64,000 nucleotides of DNA from the NCBI GenBank assembly GCA_905331475.1, contig CAJNYU010000035.1, positions 62,001 to 126,000 of the forward strand. Reading direction: 5' to 3'. The notes under the pieces are model-generated. The model was not told the origin of the DNA. It ran no database searches and saw only the letters and a program-made list of their open reading frames with translations. This document shows, in pieces, positions 48,710 through 60,541 of this stretch. The stretch comes from Rotaria socialis. Taxonomy: Eukaryota; Rotifera; Eurotatoria; Philodinida; Philodinidae. The position numbers were made by a program, and so were the translations under genes. How positions within the stretch are numbered: position 1 is the first letter of the stretch; each line of letters starts with the position of its first letter.

Positions 48710-49676
48710 ATGAGTTTTACAAATGATTTGAAATTACCAACATATGAAGAACTTGAATGTCCAGTAGTGAATATTTCGTCGCCTGCACTTCGAGCTGGAA
48801 GCTTTCATTTAGCGAAATATTGTGATTCACAATTTAAAGTTAGCTTCATAAAAAAAAATAAACTTTTCTGATTCAAAATAGAATTTTGTTTCTGTTTTAG
48901 GAATTTATGTTATGTCGACAGGTGAGAATAGAATAACCAGCCAGTCAAAGAACCTTGCTTTTCTTGGAGTCACGCTCATTTTCTATCCGGTTTCTGTTAT
49001 CCTATTTATGGTTAACATTTCGTTGAACTGAGACGTATGCTTATCATCTAACCACTATTATAATAGCAGATGATCATTAAATTTAGATTTATTTAAGTTA
49101 GTTAATTATAAAAATATTTTTATTTTCTGGAGTCGAGAAGAAAAATATGTCTTATGCTAATAACTTCGATTTATTTAGGAAGAACAAGATCCAAGAAAAT
49201 GTGTAAAGGAAGGCAAAGAAGTTTCATTATGTTCCATTGACTTTTTTCGTCAAGTACGTGACACATGTAATGATACATTTACAACATTTTGGACATGTTT
49301 GGATAATTCTCAAGATGGTGAAATGTCATTCAATTAGTATGTTTTAATTACAGTTACTATTTTATTCATCAAGATTCATTTTTTTTTAAATTTTAGCTGT
49401 AAAGCGGAACAAAAAGCATTTGAACTATGTGCTAAAAATAAAATGAATTTAGAACGGCCTGAACCTGGTTATTTTTCGATGGTTCGAATGCATGATAGTA
49501 AACGACCTGTACCATCGGATCCATTCCGAATTGGCTCATTAGAACGACATCCACCAAAATTAGAAGTACCAGATCCACCATTAATATCTCAAGCTAATGA
49601 ATATCCCGAAGCGAAAATCGGAATGAAATTCGGACATCGAAAACCTTGGATGTTCGAAGGAAAATTATGGGATTGA
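48710..49676 (+). CDS. NDUFA8: NDUFA8, complex I accessory subunit with twin CHCH domains
   Basis: A supernumerary subunit of mitochondrial NADH:ubiquinone oxidoreductase on the intermembrane-space side, imported by the Mia40 route. Four exons (48710-48838, 48901-48921, 49179-49336, 49397-49676) sum to 195 residues, against 172 in human. Four CX9C motifs are visible: CDSQFKEFMLC, CVKEGKEVSLC, CNDTFTTFWTC and CKAEQKAFELC. They form the two CHCH helical hairpins. The C-terminal tail (PDPPLISQANEYPEAKIGMK, KPWMFEGKLWD) is family-like. Exon 2 is a 21-nt microexon that carries the second Cys of the first motif. The gene lies 264 bp after LRCH and 158 bp before the APEX1-type gene on the same strand. 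No canonical AATAAA was seen in the downstream gap. Confidence 0.95.
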
Positions 49677-49819
49677 GAATAGAAGTAAAAGAGAAAAAAA
49701 TCTATTGTTTTTTGTCAAAGATTAGTGTGTAGTTTAAAAATCATTATCACTTCTTAAATTTACTGGTTATAAATCTGTGTGAAAATTTTCTGTCTAAATT
49801 GGAATCTATTGGTTTCATT

Positions 49820-49834
49820 TGGTGTTTTTTCTAG
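49820..49834 (+). promoter_or_regulatory. Splice-acceptor-like site directly abutting the APEX1 start
   Basis: The sequence GTGTTTTTTCTAG is followed immediately by the ATG of the AP endonuclease, only 158 bp after the NDUFA8 stop. An AG joined to ATG leaves no room for a 5' UTR unless one is added by splicing. This is what a spliced-leader acceptor would look like. Confidence 0.55.
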
Positions 49835-52800
49835 ATGCCTAAAGCAGCGAACAGAAAACGGAGCAAAAACGATACATCCAAGAGAAATTCAAAATCTAAT
49901 GAAGATGACGAACCGATTGTTACCGTGGCTGCCACGACGGATGAACCGAAATCTAATAAAGGTGTTAAACGAAAAGCTTCAGAATCAACAGAAAAAGTAA
50001 ATAGAATTTTACTACATATTTTACAATCTTAGACGACTATGAAATGATTCATTGGAAACAATTACTTCTATATTAGAAATGATCCATATTCTCCCGATAG
50101 TTTTTATTATTGAGAAAATTACATTGCATACAGTCTAAGAATACTATAACTTCAACTAATTAAATCAAGTAGCCAAGGGGAAACGGCGGACTTTTGAACT
50201 TGAAGTTACTTTGAGTTACGTCAAGTAATTTACTTTCACCTACTTGTCAACTTCACATTTATTTGAAGTTTTCTGAAGTTACTTGTTCTAACTTTGTGCT
50301 ACTTGAGTGATACTTTGAGCTACTTCAAACTAATTCAAGTAGCGTACTTTGACGTACTTTTGTACTTCAAGTCCGCTGTTTCCCCCTTGCAAATGATTCA
50401 AAAATAAAAAGCACAATATATCTAAGAGAGACAGAATGACATGTTAAGTCATTGCACCGTCTTCCTGAAGCCATTAAAGACATGGCTATGGAAGCATCAA
50501 ACTTAACTAATCCCTAACATTTAATAACCACACATCATACAAGTGGCAAACATCCTCGTCAAAGGTTTTTCATTCTCACAGGCTATCATATACGCGCCTT
50601 AGTAACATCTCTTTCCTTTCCTGCCATTGACACCTTAGCAATGTTTCATTGAACCTCAGATGTTATTCATATACATATTAAGACCTGATGTCAATAACAT
50701 CTTCTTTCTTACTACGTTAGTGATATATTAAGTGAAGAAATCAATCCCCAAATGGATAGAATAAAAAAGAATTTCCATATGATTAATAAGAATAGTTACA
50801 CTGTGTTTCATACAAGGGGAAAATAGCTGATTCTGTGTGATTCCGTCGGCTCTGGAATCACTATGAATGTCACTGTATTTTTCGACTATGAAGTCGTAAA
50901 ATCAATAGGAACATTATAGAATCATTATAGAGATGAATTCTGAAGACTCTCGATCATTCCATTCAATAGGAAAATCGGTTCACTCATGATCGTAAGAATC
51001 ATTGAGTCGAGCACAAATGACATAATCTGTATAGTGCTAAATCTCAGCCAAAAGCATATCAGTTCTCATTTCACAGCAATCAAATATCATATTGGGACGA
51101 TATCTAACCGAATGAACCAGTGCGATTTATTTCATTGTTTTATCGTGAGCACTCAAAGAATTACAGGTCGCAAGTGAGCTTTCTCGTTCGGCAATGGTGT
51201 CGAAATGTTAGATTTGACTGGAATCAACATTAAGTCATGAAAGAAATTGGATTACTGTTGTTTCTTGCGTTTTCATTATTTTCCATCCTGATTGCCACTG
51301 TTGTTTTCATTTCGAAAGCAGAGCTCTTAGTTAAAATATACAGTCTGTGAAAATTCGATGGTATGGAGAAAGGAGTCCTCAAACACAAAGAAGTGAAGGA
51401 TCATAAAGAGAGTAAAAGCTCCAAAAAGTATAAAGCAGTCTGAGCGCTCAAGCAGCTGACTTAAGTTTTCATTTTGCTTTCTGTATCAAACACAAAATAT
51501 AGGCTCTTTGTGCATATTAGCACCAATCTTTCTCAAAAAAGTTGAGAGTCACACGATATTCTATAGACTTCGTTCGGACATCATTTTTTGTGACTCTCCA
51601 GACGGAGAAAGTACTGTGATGGAACAATAGTGTCACGAAGAATATACAAAAACTACTTTGTGGGACTGAAATTGTGTATTTCCGACCGTTCGCGTTGACG
51701 TCGTCATTAGTTAAGCTAAAAACTGCAAACAGTATTTGTTGTATGTACGAAGAGAACATTCTGTATGAAGTATGTTGTCTCTCATACTAAGACCGTCGCG
51801 CACGATGTTCTACAGCTTATCCACACAGAACACCCAACCACAAATACATGAATATATAAGGATGGTTTTTGTGCTGGCTCCCGGCTGGTGCATCATCCCG
51901 AAAAACTGCATCTTATGACTTGTGAGCGTGACTAAGTAACCTATAGCCACTGAGCGCCAACAGAACGCAACAAAACATAGCTTAGCCAATTGGATTAAAA
52001 AAAGACATTCATTCTCCATTTTAATTAGTTATAGACGAGAATCCTTCACGCCTACCGTAGGTCCTTGTAAAAAGAAAAGTTGCCGATTTTTCGTGACTCC
52101 CGATTTCTTACTGTCTAGCTATACTTCGTCTGGCACTAAGCAACTTCTTTGAGATGCTATTAAAATGTACGTTTTTATGAATCCAAACGAATCCGATGGT
52201 ATTGTAATTAATGAGTTTCGAAAATCGATACGTAAGACCCGACCGACTCAACGATTGGTAAATTAGAAAATTCACTACAGCATTGTGTTTTCAAGGAATC
52301 GTAAAACAAAGTCAAATTTTGACTGTAACCAAAGTGTATTGATCTCTTTCATTTCGGCTAATTTTTTATTCGAAATAAAGATTGCGGAAACAACAGTCTA
52401 CGTAATCTATGAAACAAAAGAGATCGCGTAAGTCGAAAACTTTCTCATTTCTTCATTATCAGAAGCGATGGAAATTTGTAATTGTAAGAGTTTTGGCGCA
52501 AGAGGCATCGAAGAATATTGACATCTTAATGAGCTATAGAATATGAGTGATCATTAAGTCTTACTGTACTAAGCGAAGATAAATAAATCCTTTATCTTTA
52601 GGAAATAGCGATCAGTAAATCATTTATCTCTATCCTTTAGTATAAAGGAAATTAAAGATAAAGGATCTCCCCCATTTTAGAGCAGTTTCTAACGTACCAA
52701 ACAGACTCACGTCGTGGATTCCAGCAGCCAGTCAAGTTTTCTAGGTGTTCTAACTTGGAAAAGTCGAAGAATCGTTTTGGACTCACGCAGTTGAAAATTG

Positions 52801-55800
52801 CTTGGGGACCTGATTATGTGCCAGAAAATTGTTAGATAATCTGGTTGATATGGTAAAAGCTATCCGAAAACTTATCGCTTTAGTCTCTTGAGGAATGAAA
52901 ATGTGGAATGCAGAAGCTCTATTTGTTGTTTACTTGAGATAAATGTGAAAGGGCTTCAATTAACTTAACGAATAAATCATCCAAAATGATTACAACCGTT
53001 TATAGCTGGCACGAGTACTCGCGTATTTAATCATGTGGGAAATGCGTTCATGTATTGCTATTATTCAATTCAAGCAATTTATTAGATTCATTTAATATTG
53101 TTAGATTGAAAACGCTTTTTTCTATTGTGAAGTGCATTACATCCAATTCATCAATTCTTTTCTTCGAGTGATAATATGCGACACACGTTATATGAAGTGT
53201 AAATATCTTTTTATTCTTTCAATCGTTTTGACTACCATATTAACTTTCTATATATACATTGATTTGATCATTAAAGAAGAACCTGACACACTATTACTTG
53301 TTTTGACAAATAATGAGATATCAGTTGAGTTTTTTTTTCTAAATTTGGAATTCAGCTATTTCATAATTTAACACGGCGCTCATCCTATTCTTACTCTATT
53401 AAATTAATAATAACATTGATCTACTGAATGACATCTACAATAACGTCATTTCGTTGCATTAAATAATAAACTTGCCATATTTTGACTACGTAGTTAGGAT
53501 GTACGGAGTTTTAGAATAATATAACCATCGTTATTGCTTACGCGCCTTTTTTCTATACTATAGAAATCTACTCAATAATCTTTGATTATGTTCTTCCCTT
53601 CTCACTCGCCATTGCTAGAGCGAAGAAGAAGTTGCGAAAACTTCGATTTTAACCGACAAACGTGTATATTTTCTTCGAAAGTATACAGAAGTTCGATAAA
53701 AATCTGCTTCTTTGTTGTAAAATTGTGAAATTAATTTTACTGTTGGGTGAAAAACTGCCAAAAATTACTTAACTGCTTCTAACCAATGAAATGTATTCGA
53801 TTAAGCATGATGAGAAACATAGACATGCATTTCTTAGGTGCTTCCTTCCATGCGATTCCGAAGGATTCTGTGTAATTCCGATGGTTCTATCGCCGTAGAA
53901 TCAAATTCCCCCCCCCCCTTGGTTTCATAGTTGAATCTCTCTTAGAGTTTGTACGATTCGATTTATTTCTAAATCTTATTTTAGAATATAAAAAAGAGTA
54001 CATCCGTTAATGAAAGAAATACTATAGAAGCGACTCAAGATGTTGATGATGAGGAAATTCAATTACCAACTGTGATGACATTAAAAAAGTCGGATCGTTT
54101 ATCATCAAATGGTAATAAGCCAACAGTAAAGTTTGCCTCATGGAATATAAACGGTATTCGTGCATGGTTAATCAAGGATGGTTTAAAATATATTGAACAA
54201 GAACAACCTGATATAATGTGTTTTCAAGTAGAGATACTCATTTTTCTCTATTAGATGATTTTGAGACAAGATTCTATTCAGGAATTGAAATGTGAAAAAG
54301 AAAAAATTCCTACTAACGCAACGCCACCAGGCTATAAATCTTATTGGCTTTCAGGCGATACTGGTAGAGCTTCATTTTTTGGATCGATTGTCTAATGAAA
54401 TTATAATTTTTATTTCATTATTTAGCTGGTTATTCGGGTGTAGGTCTTTTAACAAAAATTGATCCAATCAATGTTAAATTCGGCATTGGTATAGCTGAGC
54501 ATGACAATGAAGGACGTACGATAACAGCTGAATATGAAAAATTTTATTTTGTTGCATCCTATATACCAAATAGCGGTCGCAAATTGGTACGTTTAGAATA
54601 TCGACAAGAATTCAATGAAGCATTTAGAAATTATATTAAAGAACTTGATAAAAAGAAGCCTGTCGTCTGGTAAATATGACTTTACTTTTTTTCTCTAGTT
54701 GATGATATGACAATTTAGCTACAAAAGTCATTAGTAGTTAATTTAATTGAAAGATAAGATAAGATATTCGAACAGTCGAATATAAATAGAAAAGACAGGT
54801 TTACCCTCGAACACTTTCTAATGCTAATATAAAAATGTTAGCGACGCCTCTAGCGCGTGCTGATTTTTTTCCACGTCAGAGCATATGAACCAGCATAGGC
54901 ATGTGATAATAAAGAGAGAAAAATCTTGCAGAAACATGTTGAATCTAATGGCCAGCAAGACTTAAAAGTTCAATAATTCAAGATTCATAGATGCAAATTA
55001 TTTTTTGTGAATCAAAATCAAATTTGCTCATATTTTATTTCGATTTTATTCTTCGTTTTAAAAAATTAATTCTTGAAATATACAAAAAACAATTTGGCTC
55101 TTGTAGATAGCTGTTCGAAGTACCGTAATTGATTTTGCAAAGATATATTCTTGTCCCAGAAGGATTCACACAGTGGGAAATCGGTTTTAGAATTTTTCTA
55201 ATGTAACTCCAAGAATAATACAAATAATGATAAAAAAAAATGCGAAAACAAAAAATTCAATCTACTCAGTCAAACCGTGTCGTAAATACTATTTTACGTC
55301 ACACAGTGAAATTCTTCGTCTAGCAATGATTGCAATAAAATTAAGCTAATGAGACTAATTTTAGTGTACTCAATTGAATCTCTATGATGCATTTTAGGTG
55401 TGGAGATTTAAATGTGTCACATCAGAGTATTGACTTGGCCAATCCAAAATCAAATACAAAAATAGCTGGTTTCACTCAAGAAGAACGTGATGATTTTGCA
55501 AAAATTCTTGCCGATGGTTTTATTGATTCATGTATGTTACAATTCTTTTTAACTATTGATACTAAAAGAAAGATGTATTCCCAAGCCATACAACACTGAG
55601 TTCATATCTAAAAATTTCCCTTGGCTACTGACAGTTTATTTGAGATATTAATCATCAGAATTCTCTTGATATACAAATTTATAATCATTGATGCGGAAAA
55701 TTATTCTATTAAACTTCCAAAACTCTCGAGAATAAAATTTTCTTTGTTTATATAATTTAGTCCGCTATCTTTATCCTGATGAACGTGATGCCTATACTTA

Positions 55801-55960
55801 TTGGTCCTATTTTCGCAATGCACGGACTCGTAATATTGGTTGGCGTTTAGATTATTTTATTATTTCATCTCGTTTACAAGAAAACCTTTGCGACACTATA
55901 CACCAGACTGATGTTTATGGTTCAGATCATTGTCCTATTGTTTTATTATTATCCGTTTAA
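49835..55960 (+). CDS. APEX1: Apurinic/apyrimidinic endonuclease, APEX1/ExoIII family
   Basis: Cleaves DNA 5' of abasic sites in base-excision repair in the nucleus. Six exons (49835-49996, 53985-54227, 54282-54363, 54426-54669, 55398-55531, 55761-55960) sum to 354 residues. The first 85 residues are a basic and acidic disordered leader with NLS-like KRSK and KGVKRK. The nuclease domain follows: [24 protein letters not shown] (metal-binding Glu 136), [26 protein letters not shown] (Asp 247/Asn 249), [15 protein letters not shown] and GSDHCPIV (Asp 344/His 345). All key residues are present. Human APEX1 is 318 residues, so the leader is longer. The start ATG abuts an acceptor-like AG. Intron 1 is nearly 4 kb and hosts two transposable elements, whereas intron 54670-55397 holds nothing identified. 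Confidence 0.95.
50174..50390. mobile_element. 217-bp MITE-like element with CAAGGGG ends
   Basis: The left end CAAGGGGAAACGGCGGACTT is mirrored by the right end, whose reverse complement reads CAAGGGGGAAACAGCGGACTT with one extra G and one substitution. The interior is built of repeated ACTT/AAGT words such as TTGAAGT and CTACTT. No identical target duplication is evident. It has no coding capacity. It lies in the first intron of the APEX1 gene and shares its terminal heptamer with the 3.1-kb element downstream. Confidence 0.75.
50813..53921. mobile_element. hAT-like element, 3.1 kb, with 8-bp target duplication
   Basis: The ends are CAAGGGG and, inverted, CCCCTTG. Both are flanked by the identical octamer GTTTCATA (50805-50812 and 53922-53929). 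An 8-bp duplication is diagnostic of hAT-type transposition. Subterminal GATTC/GAATC words recur at both ends (for example GATTCTGTGTGATTCC near the left end and GATTCTGTGTAATTCC near the right). A long C run lies at the right end. No open frame of transposase length remains and no transposase motif was recognised, so this copy is non-autonomous or decayed. An internal hairpin-forming stretch lies near 52587-52666. The element sits wholly in APEX1 intron 1. Confidence 0.8.
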
Positions 55961-58775
55961 TTGTAATAATGAATAATACTGTTTTTTTCTGCTTAACGCC
56001 GGTACTCTATACAGCAATTAAGAGCGAAGTATATTTTCTTTTATTTTGATCATTATTATTATTTCAGAAGAGTTTTAATTAACATGCAACACATGTATGC
56101 GTATGAACGGGGAATATAATCCTAATAGAAATTTAACTCAGTCGATTAAAATCAGTAAAATCCGGAAAAGTTATTTTGTGTCGTCGTATTGCGTGTTTTA
56201 TACGACATCCGGAACAAATCTGACAAATAATGACGACGAACAAGGAAAGAAAAAGAAATGAAGGTATTTCTGTACGTACAAACTGGCTCATTCAATTATT
56301 CAAATGTGTAAGTATCTTTGAGGTTAGAAAATTTACATTAAGTTCACACTCATTTTTTGTTCTATTTCTCGTGTCAGTATAGATGAGAGTAAGCCGATAT
56401 CGTTTAAGAAAAACAAGCCTTCGTTTTCACATATGTGAATGGTTATTTGAGCGCATAAATATTCGAATAAGATAGAAGATAAACATGAGGAATATAGATA
56501 CTATGATAATACGTGTTACGATTACTATCATTCATTATAGCCAGTTGACGATTCTTTATGGATATATTTTTTCTTTAATTTATTTCTCTCTCGTTTTTCT
56601 TCAATTTCTTTCAGAGGTTCTTTTATAACAAATGTCGCAATCCGTGCACATTGTGGGTTAGTCGATTCTTCTCTCTGGTGTTCTCTTTTGTAATACTATA
56701 GCTCCTACTACCCGTCATTTCCATTTTTCTTCGTGTGCCATACTCGTCTTGTGTCGGTTGTTGTCATTCACACTATATATATTCCAGAAGCATCATTATT
56801 GCCGTTAAATGGGCCACCGGACGAAAGAGTGTGTTCGGAAGAAAAAGAATAGGAAAAGAAAAACATTATTTTCAATATTAAATAGAACACTATTCATTTA
56901 TCCTTTTTGTTTATTCAATATGTTAACAGGATTCTATTGCAAAAGAGTAACACATCATTTTTTTTCATGTCAATTTTAGGTCGCTTCTATTGGAATAGAT
57001 CATTATTTTGGTGACGTGTTTCTCGCGGCGTACCACGATAACACTTCAATATCTTACACAAGTAAGTAGAATCAATTCAAGTGGAAAATAAAGTGTTGAT
57101 CTGCACTGTATATTTTGTGCTAAACTTGAAGCTTTTTGATTTACTATTTTTTTTTGTATTTTGACTAATTGTCATCAGGGAAATCGAAGTACTCAATCAT
57201 TGATAGTGACCTTGCTAGGTTTTCTCTTTTGTTGTTGAATATCATAGTACACTCTTTTCTTTGTCTGTCATTAGAAAAAAACAAGGAAATAATATTCATT
57301 GGTTGTCGGGTTTTTGTTTTCACCGATTTTTTAATCTTGAGCTCAAAGAAAAGGAAAAAAGAACTTAGCATCTCTTTTTACGGTTCACATTCTTTTCTAT
57401 TTATATATATATATATACTTTTTTCAGAAGATGATAAATAACATGTAATATATATATATATATATATATATATACGACAACCTTATGAATGCTTTCAAAT
57501 TCCCTAATTACGGTATAGAAACGAGCCTCTTGTGTATTGTATATACATGCATACATTTGTTGATTGCAGTCTTGACGTCAATATAAATGATAATCACTTG
57601 TTTTTCATATCAATGATTATATTCTTTTTTCTTCACTTCATCTATCAGTTTCTTAATTCCATCTGAAAAACGAGATTTCATTTCTTTTAACATCCGTTCC
57701 GTTTCCTTTCCTTTCAAGTTCATTCTTGAGTGAAAATGTTTTATTAACCATCTGTTTTCCTTTCGAATTAGGTAAGCATTGTATTTGATTATTATCATTG
57801 GTATGTTTACATCTCAGATATCTGGAGTTTTCTAACGTTAACAATACATATGGAAAAACATGTCAACCATATGAATATTGGTATTAACATCATCAGCATC
57901 AGCGAAGCGTAGAAAGTAAAAGAAATCATGGCAGCAAGTAATCGAGCTTTAAAAGTTGTATATGTCGATTGCGATTGTAGTGTGTTATGCGAATATAACT
58001 AGTTTTCTTCAATAGATCGAAATCAGTTTCGAGTTAATCAAATTAGTGATGTAACAAGTTGTTAGTAAGGAAAGAAGACTATATTCAAGTGAAAATAAAT
58101 TTACTTTCTTCCTACACACTGTCTTTTGTCTATATGCCAATCGATGGAGTGATAGACTTCTGTCATCTCATCCTTTAATGGTTACATTATTGATCTTTTT
58201 GCGAATGTCGCACCAATGACTTTTCTGTCAGTAGTTTTTCATTTAATCTTTTTGTTAGATTTGCATATGTGTTTGTTTGAGGAACGCTAAAAATAAAGAT
58301 GATCATAAAATAAAAGCGATTACGCATATTGTTTTTATGTTTATGAGTTTATGAATGTGTAATTGAGAACATAGGTTTTAGACTAGGAGAGATAATCATA
58401 TCAAGAGAAAAAGAAGAAGAAGGAAAAAAACGAGAAAAGAAAAAGATTAACTGTCATTGAGTGTTGTCAATACTATCCGAGAAATAGAGCACAAATATAT
58501 TTATGCAAATCATAGTGTTAATATAAGATGAATGCATGTATATGCATAAAATGATGACTGATGAAACAGCTAATTTCATCGTGTATTTAAAAGGCGAGAA
58601 AAAAAGTAGACAGAGAATTATTATCGTGCCTGATGACTTTCATTCCTCCGCATAAATTCATCATTCTCTAGTATTTCTTTTATTCTAACTGATCTATTAT
58701 TTAATACCTAAACTTATTGCTATTATTTATTCTTGTTTTATTTATCAAAGGCGCACATGTTTTCAACTGTTGTTG
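55961..58775. other. Intergenic region between APEX1 and the calcium sensor
   Basis: About 2.8 kb without a supported gene. It contains TA microsatellites (about 57401-57416 and 57447-57474) and A/T-rich tracts. It should include the promoter of the calcium sensor gene, but no motif was identified. Confidence 0.6.
57447..57474. repeat. TA microsatellite
   Basis: A pure TA dinucleotide run of about 28 bp in the intergenic region upstream of the calcium sensor gene. A shorter TA run lies just before it. Confidence 0.9.
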
Positions 58776-60289
58776 ATGGGCTGTACGAGCTCGAAGCATG
58801 ATTTATCAGTGGCTGATCTCGAATTTTTAAAATTACATACATCATACTCGGAAAAAAAAATAAAAGCTTGGTACAAGGGCTTTATGGTATAAATAGATAT
58901 CTTATGTTTTTTTTTCATTTTTATCAAATTTCTATTTCTTTATTACAGAGAGATTGTCCCAACGGTGAATTGACACGCGAATCATTCATTCAAATCTACA
59001 AGCAATTTTTTCCCAAAGGACGCGCAGAAAATTTCTGTGAACATGTCTTTCGTGCCTTTGACACTGGTAAAGTAGGAGAAAAAACACGAGTATTGTTCTA
59101 TACAATTTTAATAATTCAGATAAAAGCGGAAAAATTGATTTTAAAGAATTCCTACAAGCCATCAATATTACATCACAAGGAACACCTGATACAAAGCTAG
59201 AAATGGCTTTCCGAATGTATGATTGTAATGGTGATGGTTCAATAGATGACAATGAGATGAGACGTATAATTACTGTAAGTATATTTATATACTATATTCA
59301 TATTACTAGAACAACAAAAGTCTTTATTGATTGATCTGGATATAATACGCCATATGTTTTTATCGCGTCTTCTTGATTGCGAACGTTTTTTCTTAATTGT
59401 TGGGAAAAAAACGTCCACAAAATAGAAATAGGGAGAGAGAGAGACAAAAATAGTCGCAGATTGGAAAATATCCGCAAAGCAAAATCGGGGGGAAGAGAGC
59501 AAAAAATATCCACATTGTGGAATCAAACGAAAATTGATATTTTAAGATGATTCATGCAAATAGGTGTACTGAATAATGTCAACTGTTTCGCGCTACTCTA
59601 GTGTTGTTCATCACATGTCATCAAGGCCATTTTATAAGCATGTATTGTGAAAGAAAAACATTGAAAGTGACGAAGCTAAACCTAGACGAATCAAATAAAA
59701 ATGTCCATTGTGAAAGATGACAGTTTTTCTCCAATTTCCACACAATCTAATAAATATCGTATAGGTTTTAAAAATTATCATCTTGGAATGAATCTTGATT
59801 ATCAACCTAACACAGTTAGATGTTCAACTATTCTTCATAAATGATTTTTCTGTATTTTTTTTTCACCTAATAAATCTTGTCTTGATTCCATAATGCTCAC
59901 ATCTTTCTCTCTCCTCTCGCCCCGATTCTGCTTTGCGGACATGTTCCACTCTGCGACTATTTTTGTTTCTCTCCCCCTTTTTCTACTTTGCCGACGTTTT
60001 CTCTTAATTGGAGGAATAAAATGTCCGCAATCAAGCTGTAGCCGTTTTTATTTTTTTCTAGGCTATTTATGAGTTGATTGGCGATGAAATCGATCAGCCA
60101 GAGCGTCAAATCGAAGCTGAAGAACGTGCAATGAATATATTTACAATGATGGATAAAAACTCCGATGGTATATTAAGTCGAGAAGAATTTATTGGTGGCT
60201 GTTTAAATGATGAACAGCTTTATCAATTATTAACACAATCGAGCCGACTAGCCGAGGAACGAGAATCGCAATCATCATTAGAAGATTAA
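58776..60289 (+). CDS. Neuronal calcium sensor (NCS/frequenin/recoverin family) EF-hand protein
   Basis: A calcium-myristoyl switch protein. Four exons (58776-58886, 58949-59066, 59120-59274, 60062-60289) sum to 203 residues, slightly more than the usual 190. It begins MGCTSSK, with Gly2 for N-myristoylation and Cys3 for possible palmitoylation. EF1 is degenerate, with the family's CPxG signature (RDCPNGELT). EF2 ([12 protein letters not shown]), EF3 ([12 protein letters not shown]) and EF4 ([12 protein letters not shown]) have complete calcium ligands. KQFFPKGR and AIYELIGD are family-typical. The Ser/Glu-rich tail is unusual. The last intron (59275-60061) holds an inverted-repeat element. 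A 14-codon upstream ORF starts at 58757 and overlaps the start in another frame, if that sequence is in the mRNA. HYPK follows 252 bp downstream. Confidence 0.93.
59372..60035. mobile_element. Inverted-repeat element in the last intron of the calcium sensor gene
   Basis: Arms of about 115 bp are inverted, imperfect copies: CTTGATTGCGAACGTTTT at the left and its reverse complement at the right. They continue through ACAAAAATAGTCGCAGA and TCCGCAAAGCA words in both. The spacer of about 430 bp has no coding capacity. No clear target duplication was seen at the outer edges. The element makes up most of the intron, whose neighbours are only about 55-60 nt long. Confidence 0.7.
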
Positions 60290-60327
60290 TGTTTCGTTTT
60301 TGTCTTTTCGTTTCTTGTTCTTTTTTC

Positions 60328-60333
60328 AATAAA
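60328..60333 (+). promoter_or_regulatory. Polyadenylation signal AATAAA of the calcium sensor gene
   Basis: Canonical hexamer 39 bp after the stop codon and about 210 bp before the HYPK start. Confidence 0.55.
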
Positions 60334-60541
60334 CGACACTTGAATGACAATCATTTATTTTCAAAAAAAATTGCACAAAAAAGTTTCATCGGCTTTTTTT
60401 CTGTTGTACTGTTTCGTTTTGTCGTGTGTATTTAAATGTTTCTGATTAACGTTTCTTTTTTTTTTGCTTAATTAAATAACAATTATATTAACCATATAGA
60501 TCACTCAATCAATTGACTGTTTTATGATTATAGATCGAACA

